Shown here one piece after another: positions 15,872 to 24,299 of a stretch of 64,000 nt of DNA; the stretch's first letter is position 1, and the number at the start of each line of letters is the position of its first letter. Both the position numbers and the translations under genes were made by a program. This stretch comes from CAZQFV01 sp964592645 (GTDB taxonomy: Bacteria; Chloroflexota; Chloroflexia; DTKN01). The stretch lies in NCBI GenBank assembly GCA_964592645.1, contig CAZQFV010000021.1, forward strand, positions 1 to 64,000. The letters run 5' to 3'. The notes beneath the pieces are model-generated. The model saw only the letters and a list, made by a program, of their open reading frames with translations. It was not told the DNA's origin and made no database searches.

Positions 15872-17710
15872 TTATTTTTCCTCCAACGTCAACACCGCCA
15901 GGAAGGCCTGCTGGGGGATCTCGACGTTCCCGACCATGCGCATGCGCTTCTTCCCGGCCTTTTGCTTCTCCAGCAGCTTGCGCTTGCGGGTGACATCGCC
16001 GCCATAGCACTTGGCGAGGACGTCCTTGCGGCGGGCCTTGATCGTCTCCCGGGCGATCACCTGCCCGCCGATGGCGGCCTGCACCGGGACATCGAAGAGC
16101 TGGCGCGGGATATGGCGGCGCAACTGCTCCACCAGCCGCCGGCCGGCGGCGCGGGCGTTGGCCCGGTTGATGATCACCGCCAGCGCGTCCACGGGGACGT
16201 TGTTCACCAGCACATCCATCTTGACCACGTCGGCCGGCCGATAGCCCGCCAGGACATAGTCCATTGAGGCATAGCCCTGGCTGCGCGACTTGAGCTGGTC
16301 GTAGAAATCAACCAGGATCTCGACCAGCGGCACGCGGTAGAGCAGCAGGACCCGCCGGTCCTCGGTCGGCGCCGCCCCGGGGGCCACCTGCCCGCCTTCC
16401 AGGTACTCCATGCTCTCGTACTCGCCGCGACGCGAGGTGACCAGCTCCATGATCGGGCCGATGTAGCGGCTGGGGGTGAGGATCTGCAGCCTGACCCAGG
16501 GCTCCTCCATGGCCTCGATCAGGGCGGGGTCGGGCATAGCCGCCGGGTTCTCCACGGTGATCACCTCGCCGTCCGTCAACAGCACCTGGTACTCGACGCC
16601 CGGCGCGGTGAAGAGGATGTCCATGTCGAACTCGCGCTCCAGGCGCTCGCGGACGATCTCCATGTGCAGCAGCCCTAGGAAGCCGCAGCGGAACCCGGCC
16701 CCCAGGGCCTGGGAGGATTCGACCTCGTACTGCAGGGCGGCGTCGTTGAGGTGCAGCTTCTCCAGGGCGTCGCGCAGCAGGCTATAGTCGCTGGGGTCCG
16801 AGGGGTAGAGGCCGGCAAAGACCATCGGCTTGGCCGGCCGGTAGCCGGGCAGCGGCTCGGCCGCGGGGCGGTCGGCGTGGGTGATCGTGTCCCCGACGCG
16901 GATATCGCGGATGACCTTGAGGCCGGTAGCCACGTAGCCGACCTCACCGGCGGACAGCTCCGGCCCGGGGACCATGCGCGGGCGGAAAACGCCCAGCTCC
17001 AGCACCTCGGTGGCCTCGCGGCTGGACATCTGCAGGATGCGGTCGCCGCTGCGCAGTATCCCATCGAACACGCGGACGTAGGCCACCGCCCCCTTGTAGG
17101 AGTCATAGTGGCTGTCAAAGATCAGGGCGCGCAGCGGCTGCGTGGGGTCGCCCCGCGGGGGCGGGATGCGCCGGACCACCGCCTCCAGCACCTCGTCGAT
17201 CCCGCGGCCCTCCTTGGCCGAGGTGCGCAGGATCTCTTCCGGCCGCACGCCCAGGACCCGCTGCAGCTCCTCGGCCACCTCCGCGGTGCGCGCGCTGCTG
17301 AGGTCGATCTTGTTGATGATCGGGATGAGGGCCAGGTCGTGCTCCAGGGCCATGTAGGTGTTGGCCAGGGTCTGGGCCTCGATGCCCTGGCTGGCGTCCA
17401 CCAGCAGGAGCGCCCCCTCGCAGGCCGCCAGGGCCCGGGAGACCTCGTAGGTAAAGTCCACGTGCCCGGGGGTGTCGATCAGGTTGAGCTCGTACTCCTG
17501 GCCGTCCTGCGCCCGGTAGGCCAGGCGCACCGCCTTGGCCTTGATGGTGATGCCCTTTTCGCGCTCCAGGTCCATGCTATCGAGCAGTTGCTCGACCACC
17601 TGGCGGGAGTGGACCGCGCCGGTGCGCTCCAGCAGACGATCGGTGAGGGTCGTCTTGCCGTGATCGATATGGGCGATGACACAGAAATTGCGAATGCGCT
17701 GTGGTTCCAT
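15872..17710 (-). CDS. lepA: Elongation factor 4 (ribosome back-translocase LepA)
   Basis: This GTPase of 612 residues binds ribosomes and is proposed to reverse or monitor translocation under stress. The start IRNFCVIAHIDHGKTTLTDR contains the P-loop, and LIDTPGHVDFTYEVSRALA and IPIINKIDL are the G3 and G4 motifs. The C-terminal LepA-specific domain ends in KRMRMVGNVEIPQQAF. I chose ATG 17710. A GTG at 17737 is in frame but adds nine residues not usual for the family. GGAGAGG lies very close to the ATG, so the ribosome site is not ideal. A predicted promoter and a hairpin lie upstream. Confidence 0.95.
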   Translation of the reverse strand: MEPQRIRNFCVIAHIDHGKTTLTDRLLERTGAVHSRQVVEQLLDSMDLEREKGITIKAKAVRLAYRAQDGQEYELNLIDTPGHVDFTYEVSRALAACEGALLLVDASQGIEAQTLANTYMALEHDLALIPIINKIDLSSARTAEVAEELQRVLGVRPEEILRTSAKEGRGIDEVLEAVVRRIPPPRGDPTQPLRALIFDSHYDSYKGAVAYVRVFDGILRSGDRILQMSSREATEVLELGVFRPRMVPGPELSAGEVGYVATGLKVIRDIRVGDTITHADRPAAEPLPGYRPAKPMVFAGLYPSDPSDYSLLRDALEKLHLNDAALQYEVESSQALGAGFRCGFLGLLHMEIVRERLEREFDMDILFTAPGVEYQVLLTDGEVITVENPAAMPDPALIEAMEEPWVRLQILTPSRYIGPIMELVTSRRGEYESMEYLEGGQVAPGAAPTEDRRVLLLYRVPLVEILVDFYDQLKSRSQGYASMDYVLAGYRPADVVKMDVLVNNVPVDALAVIINRANARAAGRRLVEQLRRHIPRQLFDVPVQAAIGGQVIARETIKARRKDVLAKCYGGDVTRKRKLLEKQKAGKKRMRMVGNVEIPQQAFLAVLTLEEK

Positions 17711-17744
17711 GCCTCTCCGAGGGCGTTCGGCCCGCACGCTGATT

Positions 17745-17774
17745 GGTCAGGAGAAGGGACATTCTCTCCTGACC
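17745..17774 (-). repeat. Inverted repeat at the predicted 5' end of the lepA transcript
   Basis: GGTCAGGAGA (17745-17754) and TCTCCTGACC (17765-17774) form a perfect 10-bp inverted repeat with a 10-nt loop and no U-run. It begins about where lepA transcription should start, so it could be a 5' stabilising hairpin or an operator. Confidence 0.6.
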
Positions 17775-17780
17775 ACAGCT

Positions 17781-17809
17781 ATTGTACTACATGGCAGCTA
17801 GGCATGCAA
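17781..17809 (-). promoter_or_regulatory. Predicted promoter of the lepA operon
   Basis: On the minus strand, TTGCAT (17804-17809) and TACAAT (17781-17786) are separated by 17 nt. The leader to ATG 17710 is about 64 nt and contains the inverted repeat. Confidence 0.65.
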
Positions 17810-17862
17810 ACTGAACCTATGGAGCATTCCAGGTAGCGGGAAAAAGCCGGGGCGAGCTCGGC

Positions 17863-19689
17863 CTACCCGCCCAGCGGCCAGAACACGGGGAGCAGCAGCA
17901 GGATCAGGGCCAGCAGCAGGGCGGTCAGCGGCAGGCCGACGCGGAGATAGTCGCGGAAGCGGTAGCCGCCTGGGGCCATCACCAGCACGTTGACGGGGTG
18001 GCCCAGGGGGGTGAGAAAGGCCAGCGAGGTGGCTAGGGCCACGCCCATGGCCAGCGCCCGGGGGTCCGCGCCGACCTGGCGGGCGGCCACGATAGACATA
18101 GGGGCCAGCACCGTAGCCACGGCCGCTCCGTTCATCCCCTGGGTGAGCAGGGCGGCCAAGAGGACCAGGCCGGCCAACACGGCCAGCGGGCCGGCCGGCC
18201 CCAGCAGCCCAACCAGCCCCCGCACCAGCATCTCCGCCGCCCCCGTCTTGGTCATCGCCACCCCCAGGGGCAGCATCCCGGCGACCAAGAAGACGCTCTT
18301 CCACTCGATGGCCTGGTAGGCCTCGTCCAGCGTCAGGACGCGGGCCACGACCATGGCCAGGGCCCCGGCCAACATGATCTCGCCGACCAGCGCCGCGCTG
18401 CAGGCCGCCCCGACCAGGGTGGCTCCCAGGATGGCCAGGGCCAGCCAGCGCTTCGGGTAGAGCGGGCGGGCCGCGCCCCGGCCGACATCCAAAAGGAGCA
18501 GGTCGGGCTCGCTGCCCAGCAGCGGCAACTGGCGGCGCGGCCCCTGGAGGAGCAGGGCGTCGCCGAACTGCAGCGGCTGGTCGCCCAGCGCCGTGCGGAT
18601 CGGCCGGCCGGCCCGCCAGATGGCCAGCACCGCCATCCCGTACTTTTCCCGGAAGCGCGCCGCACGCAGCGTCCTCCCCAGGAGGGCAGAGCGCGGCGCC
18701 AGCACCGCCTCCACCACAACCACCGCCGCCGACTCCAGGTCCTGGCGGCACCAGCCGCGGGGCGGCAGGATCTCTAGGTAGGGCTCGACATCCTGGCGCA
18801 GGAACTCGTCCAGCTTCCCGGCAAAGAGCAAGATATCGCCGGCACGCAGGACGGTGTCCGGGGAGGGCGAGAGCAGCGCCTGGCCCCGGCGCTCGACGGC
18901 CACGACGTTCAGGTTGTAGACTTCCCGCAGGCCGCTCTGGGACAGCGGCCGGCCGTCCAACGCCGAGCCGGGGGGGACGCGCGCCCGGAAGAGGCGCTCG
19001 TCCAGGCGATAGACCTCCACCAGGTCGCACTCCTCCAGGGCCACCTGCGGCCAGCGGTCCGGCAGATGCGCGGGCAGCAGGCGCCGGCCCCACAGGGCCA
19101 TATAGAGGACGCCCACGGCGACGATCGGCAGCCCCAGCGGGAGAAAGTCGAGCAGCCCGTAGCCGGCCAGCCCCTCGTCGCGCAGCAGGCTGCTGACGAC
19201 AATGTTGGTGGTCGTCAGGAGGGTGGCCATGCCGCCCAGGAGCGTGGCAAAGGCCAGGGGCATGTAGAGGCGCGTCGGGCTGACGCCGGACTTGCGCGCC
19301 GCGTTGGAGACTGCCGGCAGGAGGACGGCCGCCGCGGCGATGTTGTTCATGAACAGGGAGAGGACGGCCCCGGCCAGCATCACGACCAGGACAAGACGGG
19401 GCTCGCTCTTTCCGGCCACGCGCAGCAGGAAATCGCCGGCCTGTTCGATCAGGCCGGTGCGCTCCAGCCCCTCGGCAAGGATAAAGATGGCCATGATCGT
19501 GATCACGGCCCCCCGGCTGAGGCCGGAAAAGGCCTCGCGCGGGGTGAGGACGCCGCTTACCCCCAGGGCCACAACCACCAGGAGCGCCACCAGGTCGGGC
19601 CGCACCCGGTCGCTGACCAGCAGGGCCAGGGCGGCGAGGGCGATAGCCAGGGTCAGGTAGAGCGGGAGGTTGGCGACGGTCTGGCCCAT
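17863..19689 (-). CDS. SLC13-family permease with RCK-C (TrkA-C) domains
   Basis: This 608-residue membrane protein has the divalent anion/sodium symporter (ArsB/NhaD-like) fold. The N-terminal transport half contains MNNIAAAAVLLP, and the C-terminal half contains TQGMNGAAVATVLAPMS and LGHPVNVLVMAPGG. Two soluble TrkA-C-like domains lie between them (about residues 210-400), with motifs such as SALDGRPLSQSGLREVYNLN and GDILLFAGKLDEF. The substrate cannot be told from sequence; sulfate, dicarboxylates and other anions are known in the family. It follows rtcA by 23 nt and is probably the last gene of that run. Confidence 0.9.
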   Translation of the reverse strand: MGQTVANLPLYLTLAIALAALALLVSDRVRPDLVALLVVVALGVSGVLTPREAFSGLSRGAVITIMAIFILAEGLERTGLIEQAGDFLLRVAGKSEPRLVLVVMLAGAVLSLFMNNIAAAAVLLPAVSNAARKSGVSPTRLYMPLAFATLLGGMATLLTTTNIVVSSLLRDEGLAGYGLLDFLPLGLPIVAVGVLYMALWGRRLLPAHLPDRWPQVALEECDLVEVYRLDERLFRARVPPGSALDGRPLSQSGLREVYNLNVVAVERRGQALLSPSPDTVLRAGDILLFAGKLDEFLRQDVEPYLEILPPRGWCRQDLESAAVVVVEAVLAPRSALLGRTLRAARFREKYGMAVLAIWRAGRPIRTALGDQPLQFGDALLLQGPRRQLPLLGSEPDLLLLDVGRGAARPLYPKRWLALAILGATLVGAACSAALVGEIMLAGALAMVVARVLTLDEAYQAIEWKSVFLVAGMLPLGVAMTKTGAAEMLVRGLVGLLGPAGPLAVLAGLVLLAALLTQGMNGAAVATVLAPMSIVAARQVGADPRALAMGVALATSLAFLTPLGHPVNVLVMAPGGYRFRDYLRVGLPLTALLLALILLLLPVFWPLGG

Positions 19690-19712
19690 ATCGATCTATC
19701 CCCCAGACGAAG

Positions 19713-20768
19713 CTACGCCGGGCACACGTCCACCCGGCCGGGCCGGCCTTCCTGGCCGTGCACCTCGACCCGTACCGGCAGCAACTGCTGCACCACCCAG
19801 GCGTTGGTCAGCAGGTGCCGGGTGATACGGCAGGTGGCCAGGGACGAGGGGCCGCCGGCCAGCGCCAGCGGCACGATCAACTGGTCGGCCAGGTGCATCT
19901 CTACCGGCGCGGCGCCGCGCCACCAGCGCAGCAGGTCGGCGCCGGCCTCCTCGGCCACGCGCTCGGCCGGCTTGCCGCGCTCGCCCAGGGCGCTGAAGCC
20001 GGCGGTCCAGCCGGCCCCCTCGGCCACCAGGATCAGCGCGCTGCCCGGGCCCGGCGCGGGGGCCTGGAGCACCTCCCACTCTGCCGCCAGGCCGGCCGCG
20101 CGCAGCAGCTCCTCGGCCCGGCGGCGCTGGCGTTCGCCCACATGGGCCGGCAGGTTGGCATAGGCCGAGAGGCCGAACAGCCGGCGCAGCTCGCCGCGCT
20201 CGAGGAGCCGGAGGGGATGGAGCCGGCGGCCGGGCCGGCCTTCCACCTCCACCGTCACCTCGCCCCCGCCCCGCGGATACCAGCCCCAGCGCCGGATGCG
20301 CCCCTGGACGGGCACGCCCATCTCCCCCAGCATGGGCAGGTAGACCCGCTCCAGGTAGTGCCACGGGGGGCTCCAGGCGACGTGCGTGCCGCCGCGCAGT
20401 GTGACCCGCGAGGGGCCATCGGCCCATGCCAAGGGGAGAAGGAGCGTCTGCAGCACCAGGGTCACCGCCCCGGCGCTGCCGCCCTGGCGCTGCTCGGCCA
20501 CGTCGAAGCGGTACTCGCCGGGCTGCGGCGGCCGGCGCGGGGCAAAAGAAAGCTCCTGGGAGCCCAGACGCGCCCCCTCCACCTCGGCGGCGCAGAGGCG
20601 CGCCGCGGCCAGGACACACGTCAGGTGTTGGGCCTGGAGGCCGGGGACCTGGCGGCCGGCGCGGATCCGTTCGAGGCGCACCTCCTTCCCGGTGAGCACG
20701 GCCAGGGCCAGCGCCGTGCGCAGCACCTGGCCGCCCCCTTCGCCGTGCGAACCGTCGATCGCGATCAT
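19713..20768 (-). CDS. rtcA: RNA 3'-terminal phosphate cyclase
   Basis: RtcA converts RNA 3'-phosphate ends to 2',3'-cyclic phosphates using ATP. The 351-residue protein begins with the family hallmark IAIDGSHGEGGGQVLRTALA and has RAGRQVPGLQAQHLTCVLAA. The catalytic His lies in EMHLADQLIVPLALAGG near the C-terminus. No RtcB ligase or RtcR regulator is present in the window, so its repair partner must be elsewhere. AGGAG lies 6 nt before the ATG. It follows ychF by 15 nt. Confidence 0.95.
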   Translation of the reverse strand: MIAIDGSHGEGGGQVLRTALALAVLTGKEVRLERIRAGRQVPGLQAQHLTCVLAAARLCAAEVEGARLGSQELSFAPRRPPQPGEYRFDVAEQRQGGSAGAVTLVLQTLLLPLAWADGPSRVTLRGGTHVAWSPPWHYLERVYLPMLGEMGVPVQGRIRRWGWYPRGGGEVTVEVEGRPGRRLHPLRLLERGELRRLFGLSAYANLPAHVGERQRRRAEELLRAAGLAAEWEVLQAPAPGPGSALILVAEGAGWTAGFSALGERGKPAERVAEEAGADLLRWWRGAAPVEMHLADQLIVPLALAGGPSSLATCRITRHLLTNAWVVQQLLPVRVEVHGQEGRPGRVDVCPA

Positions 20769-20783
20769 GGCCGGCTCCTGCCG

Positions 20784-21872
20784 CTAGGCGGAGAAACGAA
20801 TGTGCACGATATCCCCGTCTTGGACGACGTACTCCTTGCCCTCCAGGCGCAGCTTGCCCAGCCGGCGCGCCTCGGCCAGGCTGCCGGCCGCCAGCAGGTC
20901 GGCATAGGCAACGACCTCGGCGCGGATAAAGCCGCGCGCTAGGTCCGAGTGAATGGCCGCGGCCGCCTCCACGGCCGTGGCCCCCCGGCGCACCGTCCAG
21001 GCGCGCACCTCGTCCTCGCCTACGGTAAAGAACGACTGCACTCCGACCAGCCCATAGGAGGCCTGGATGATGCGCTTGAGGGCCAACTCCTCCAGGCCGA
21101 ACTCCTGCATGAAGAGCGAGACTTCCTCCGGCGACAGTTGGGCCAGCTCCATCTCCAGCCGCCCCCGCACCGCCAGCAGCCGGGTGCGCCGGTGCTCGTA
21201 GCGCAGGACCTCCCGCGGGTCCACCTGCTCGTCCCCGGTATTGACCACCACCAGGACCGGCTTGAGGGTCAGGAAGCCAAAGCCGCGCAGGGCCGCCGCC
21301 TGCTCCGGCGACAGGTCCAGGTCGCGCAGGAGCGTCTCCGCCTCCAGCGAGGCGCGCAGCCATTCGAAGAGGGCCTGCTCCTTGAGTAGGGCCGGCCGCT
21401 CCTCGGGCCGTGTGCTCCGGCGCAGCCCCTCTTCCAGGCGCTCCAGGCGGTTCTCGACCACGGAAAGGTCGGCCAGGATCATCTCCTGGTCCAGCACCTC
21501 CACGTCGCGCTGCGGATCGACGCTGCCCAGGGGATGCGGCACCGTCTCATCGCGAAAGGCGCGCACGACATGGAGAAAGGCATCCATCGGCATGATCTGG
21601 TTGCGCAGCAGGCCGCTGAGCCCCGTCTTGACCCCACCCTGGTCCAGGCCGGCGATGTCGGTGTAGGTCACCTTGGCGTAGGTGGTCTTGCGCGGGTTGT
21701 AGAGCGCGCTCAGGGCCTCGACCCGCGGGTCGGGGACATCCACGACCACGCTCAGAAGCTGCATCTTGCCGGCTGCCGAGGCCGCCGTGGGCCGCGCGCC
21801 GCCGGTCAGGGCGTTGAAGATGGTCGTCTTGCTGGCCGTCGGTAGGCCGATGATGCCGAGTTCCAAGGTCAT
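20784..21872 (-). CDS. ychF: YchF/OLA1-family nucleotide-binding protein with an altered P-loop
   Basis: This 362-residue translation-associated ATPase/GTPase of the Obg superfamily has the usual length and the C-terminal TGS domain (RAWTVRRGATAVEAAAAIH to YVVQDGDIVHIRF). The switch motif TDIAGLDQGG is present. The P-loop reads GLPTASKTTIFNAL, so the Gly before the Lys is Ser (the family usually has NVGKS or QSGKT). ATG 21872 matches the family start MTLELGIIG; the reading frame stays open upstream but that stretch is not conserved. It sits 52 nt downstream of pyrK. Confidence 0.92.
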   Translation of the reverse strand: MTLELGIIGLPTASKTTIFNALTGGARPTAASAAGKMQLLSVVVDVPDPRVEALSALYNPRKTTYAKVTYTDIAGLDQGGVKTGLSGLLRNQIMPMDAFLHVVRAFRDETVPHPLGSVDPQRDVEVLDQEMILADLSVVENRLERLEEGLRRSTRPEERPALLKEQALFEWLRASLEAETLLRDLDLSPEQAAALRGFGFLTLKPVLVVVNTGDEQVDPREVLRYEHRRTRLLAVRGRLEMELAQLSPEEVSLFMQEFGLEELALKRIIQASYGLVGVQSFFTVGEDEVRAWTVRRGATAVEAAAAIHSDLARGFIRAEVVAYADLLAAGSLAEARRLGKLRLEGKEYVVQDGDIVHIRFSA

Positions 21873-21924
21873 GCTCCATCTGTCAGCTATCAGTTTGCCG
21901 CGGGCGGTGCATGGCGCCGGTCCC

Positions 21925-22722
21925 TCATTCCCAGACCACGTCCTCCAGGTTAAAGACCGGCCCCTCCTGGCAAACCCGCTGGAGCCCGCGGCGGGTCCGT
22001 ACCACGCAGCCCAGGCAGGCCCCCATGCCGCAGGCCATGGACTCTTCCAGGGAGACCTGGGCAAAGCCGGGGCGGGGGCGCAGCCGGCCGGCGCGCACGG
22101 CCCGGCCCAACGCCTGCAGCATGGGCCGCGGCCCGCAGGCCAGCAGTTGATCGGCCCAGGAGAGCAACCCCAGCGTGGGGTCGTCCAGCAGGTCGGTGAC
22201 CAGGCAGGACCGGCCGCAGGAGCCGTCGTCGGTGGCGATGTGCACCTCCACCTGGGGCGGGAGGCGCTCCACCGGGTAGAGATTCCCCAACGTGCGCGCC
22301 CCCAGCACCAGGGTCACCGCCCAGCCGCGGGCCACCCCCTCCTCGGCCGCGGCAAACAGCGGGGCGATGCCCATGCCCCCGGCGACGAGCAGCAGGTGGC
22401 GCGTGCGGCGGTCGAGGCGAAAGCCCTGGCCCAGCGGCCCCAGGATGTCCAGGACATCGCCCGGGGAGCGCACGGCCAGCCAGCCGGTCCCGCGCCCGAC
22501 GACACGCACCAGCAGCTCGATCTCGCCGCGGCTGCGGTCCAGGCGGTGCAGCGCCAACGGCCGGCGCAGCAGGGGATCGTAGGAGCCCTCCTCGGCGCAG
22601 CGCACCATGAGGAACTGCCCCGGCCGGCCGTCGCGGGCCAGGGTCGGCGCCTGGAGGCGCAGCAGAAAGGTCCCCGACAGCAGTTCGCGATTCTCCAGGA
22701 GAGGCGCCATCACCAGAGCCAT
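21925..22722 (-). CDS. pyrK: Dihydroorotate dehydrogenase electron transfer subunit
   Basis: PyrK is the FAD and [2Fe-2S] subunit of class 1B dihydroorotate dehydrogenase and passes electrons from PyrD to NAD+. This 265-residue protein has the ferredoxin reductase fold: FAD-binding DPLLRRPLALHR, the NAD-binding LLVAGGMGIAPLFAAAEE and LACGPRPMLQAL. The C-terminal cluster ligands are in ESMACGMGACLGCVV and VCQEGPVF (four Cys). The start at ATG 22722 follows GGGGGTGT. pyrD is not in the window. No clear promoter was seen directly upstream on this strand. Confidence 0.93.
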   Translation of the reverse strand: MALVMAPLLENRELLSGTFLLRLQAPTLARDGRPGQFLMVRCAEEGSYDPLLRRPLALHRLDRSRGEIELLVRVVGRGTGWLAVRSPGDVLDILGPLGQGFRLDRRTRHLLLVAGGMGIAPLFAAAEEGVARGWAVTLVLGARTLGNLYPVERLPPQVEVHIATDDGSCGRSCLVTDLLDDPTLGLLSWADQLLACGPRPMLQALGRAVRAGRLRPRPGFAQVSLEESMACGMGACLGCVVRTRRGLQRVCQEGPVFNLEDVVWE

Positions 22723-22788
22723 CCGTACACCCCCGGAAAGGTTTACGCCGGCAGGATACCACGAATGGGCCGGGTATGCAAGTTTTGT

Positions 22789-22817
22789 TTGACTTGCTCC
22801 CAGACAACCTGTATAAT
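22789..22817 (+). promoter_or_regulatory. Predicted strong promoter of the 22849-24273 operon
   Basis: TTGACT (22789-22794) and TATAAT (22812-22817) are separated by 17 nt, one of the best consensus matches in the window. The leader to ATG 22849 would be about 25 nt and includes GAGGAGG. Confidence 0.75.
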
Positions 22818-22848
22818 GGCAGCGGCGTGCTGTCGAGGAGGTGCCCCT

Positions 22849-23364
22849 ATGACAGAAGAAGAGATCCCGGCCCTGGAACCAACGGCGGCGGCCGAAGAGT
22901 CCGGCCCCACCGAGATCAGCGGGGAGGTCGTCAGGGTGCAGCAGGCCCAGGTGGGCACGGTGCGTGGCGAAAAGGTCCACCTGGCCCAGTCGGTCGCGCG
23001 GACGATCCGCGCCGCCGAGGTGGAGATGAAGGATTCGGCGGCGCTACAGATCGACGCCGACGAGGTGGAGGTGGAAGAAGGCGCCGTGGCCCTGCTGCGG
23101 GCGGCGACGGTCGAGCTGGAAGAGTGCACGGTTGGGCTGGTCGGCAGCGAGGAAGTGACCCTCTCAGAGAGCACGGCCTATGCCGTGGTCGGCAGGTCCG
23201 TGCGCGTGGAGAGCGGCCGGCCGCTGGTCGTCATCGGCCAACACCTGGACGGCGCGGTGCGGCCCCTGCTGGACCTGACCGGTGCCGCCGCCTTCGGCCT
23301 ATTGGCCGGGGTGGGGGTAGCGTTGGTCCTCATCCTGCGCGGGCTGTTCCGCCGGAGGAGATAA
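22849..23364 (+). CDS. Uncharacterised repeat protein with a C-terminal membrane anchor
   Basis: I do not recognise this 171-residue protein. After an acidic N-terminus it shows short alternating hydrophobic strands with turns (GEVVRVQQAQVGTVRGEKVH, AAEVEMKDSAALQIDADEVE, AATVELEECTVGLVGSEEVT). These look like the rungs of a small beta-solenoid, comparable to polymer-forming cytoskeletal or surface-layer-like repeats. One membrane helix (AAAFGLLAGVGVALVLILRGLF) then ends in RRRR, so the bulk probably faces one side of the membrane. It leads an operon with a YtxH-like protein and a thioredoxin. The fold is inference. Confidence 0.7.
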   Translation: MTEEEIPALEPTAAAEESGPTEISGEVVRVQQAQVGTVRGEKVHLAQSVARTIRAAEVEMKDSAALQIDADEVEVEEGAVALLRAATVELEECTVGLVGSEEVTLSESTAYAVVGRSVRVESGRPLVVIGQHLDGAVRPLLDLTGAAAFGLLAGVGVALVLILRGLFRRRR

Positions 23365-23368
23365 GCCG

Positions 23369-23593
23369 ATGCATCCGTTCTGGAAAGGGTTCCTGCCGGG
23401 ACTGCTGGCCGGGGCGGCCGTTGGGCTGCTGCTGGCGCCGCGCCGGGGGCAGGAGACGCGGGCCCTGGTGCGGCTGCGCTTCCAGGAAGCCGTGACGGCC
23501 GGCCGCGAGGCCGCCCAGGAACAGGAAAACCTCCTGCGGGCGCGCTTCCGTCGGCGCATCGCCGCCCAACCCGAGGAGCCGCCCGCGCCGTGA
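23369..23593 (+). CDS. Small YtxH-like membrane protein
   Basis: This 74-residue protein has one N-terminal glycine-rich membrane segment (FLPGLLAGAAVGLLLAPRRG) followed by a charged helix, the usual pattern of YtxH/gas-vesicle-like small proteins (GxxxGxLLAPxxG). Function is unknown. It starts 4 nt after the upstream gene, and its TGA overlaps the GTG start of the next one (GTGA). Confidence 0.7.
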   Translation: MHPFWKGFLPGLLAGAAVGLLLAPRRGQETRALVRLRFQEAVTAGREAAQEQENLLRARFRRRIAAQPEEPPAP

Positions 23594-24273
23594 GCGCCGC
23601 GCCCTCGGAGTCGCCACCCGGCGAGGTCTCTCCCCCGCGCCTCCTGCCACACTGGCTGTGGGGGCTCTCCGGTCTTGGCCTCTTCCTGGCCGGGGCCATC
23701 GTCGGCGCCGTGCTGATGGTCTCGCTCACCCTGTACCGCCAGCCCCCCGCCACCGTGCCGGCGCCTGTCGCCAGCGCCGTCTCGCCCACGGCGACGCTCC
23801 CCATCGTGCGCACCCCCGTCCCGCCGACCCCGCCCCCAACCACGCGGCCGCAGGAAGGACCGGGGATCGGGCAGCGGGCGCCAGACCTGGAGCTGCCGGG
23901 GCTCGACGGCATCACCTATACCCTCGGCGCCTACCGCGGCCAGACCGTCATCCTCAACTTCTGGGCCTCCTGGTGCCCGCCCTGCCGCCAGGAGTGGCCC
24001 GGGCTTCTGGCCTTTGCCCGGGAGATCTCCGGCAGCGGCGTGACGATCCTGGCGGTCAATGTCGAGGAGCCCGTCGAGATCGTGCGGCGCTTCGTCGCCA
24101 CGGACACCTTGCCCTTCCCGGTGCTCCTGGATACGAGCGGGGAGGCCAGCGAGCGCTACAGGGTCCTCTTCCTGCCCACCACCTTCCTCATCGCCCCCGA
24201 CGGCCTCGTGCGGCAGGTCGTCCCCGGCAACATGGACCGGGCGGCCCTGGGGCGGCTCGTAGGGCATCCATGA
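23590..24273 (+). CDS. Membrane-anchored TlpA/ResA-like thioredoxin
   Basis: This 227-residue protein has an N-terminal membrane anchor (GLGLFLAGAIVGAVLMVSLTL), a Pro/Thr-rich linker, and a C-terminal thioredoxin fold. It contains PDLELPGLDG, the redox-active site NFWASWCPPCRQEW (CPPC) and the cis-Pro region YRVLFLPTTFLIAPDG. Such proteins reduce or oxidise exported proteins or apocytochromes outside the membrane. It starts with GTG 23590, overlapping the upstream stop, and ends the operon facing the convergent toroid protein 26 nt away. The window also holds a DsbA-like protein at 50903-51736. Confidence 0.9.
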   Translation: MSAAPSESPPGEVSPPRLLPHWLWGLSGLGLFLAGAIVGAVLMVSLTLYRQPPATVPAPVASAVSPTATLPIVRTPVPPTPPPTTRPQEGPGIGQRAPDLELPGLDGITYTLGAYRGQTVILNFWASWCPPCRQEWPGLLAFAREISGSGVTILAVNVEEPVEIVRRFVATDTLPFPVLLDTSGEASERYRVLFLPTTFLIAPDGLVRQVVPGNMDRAALGRLVGHP

Positions 24274-24299
24274 GATAACGAGAGGGGGGAGGGGGCTGC

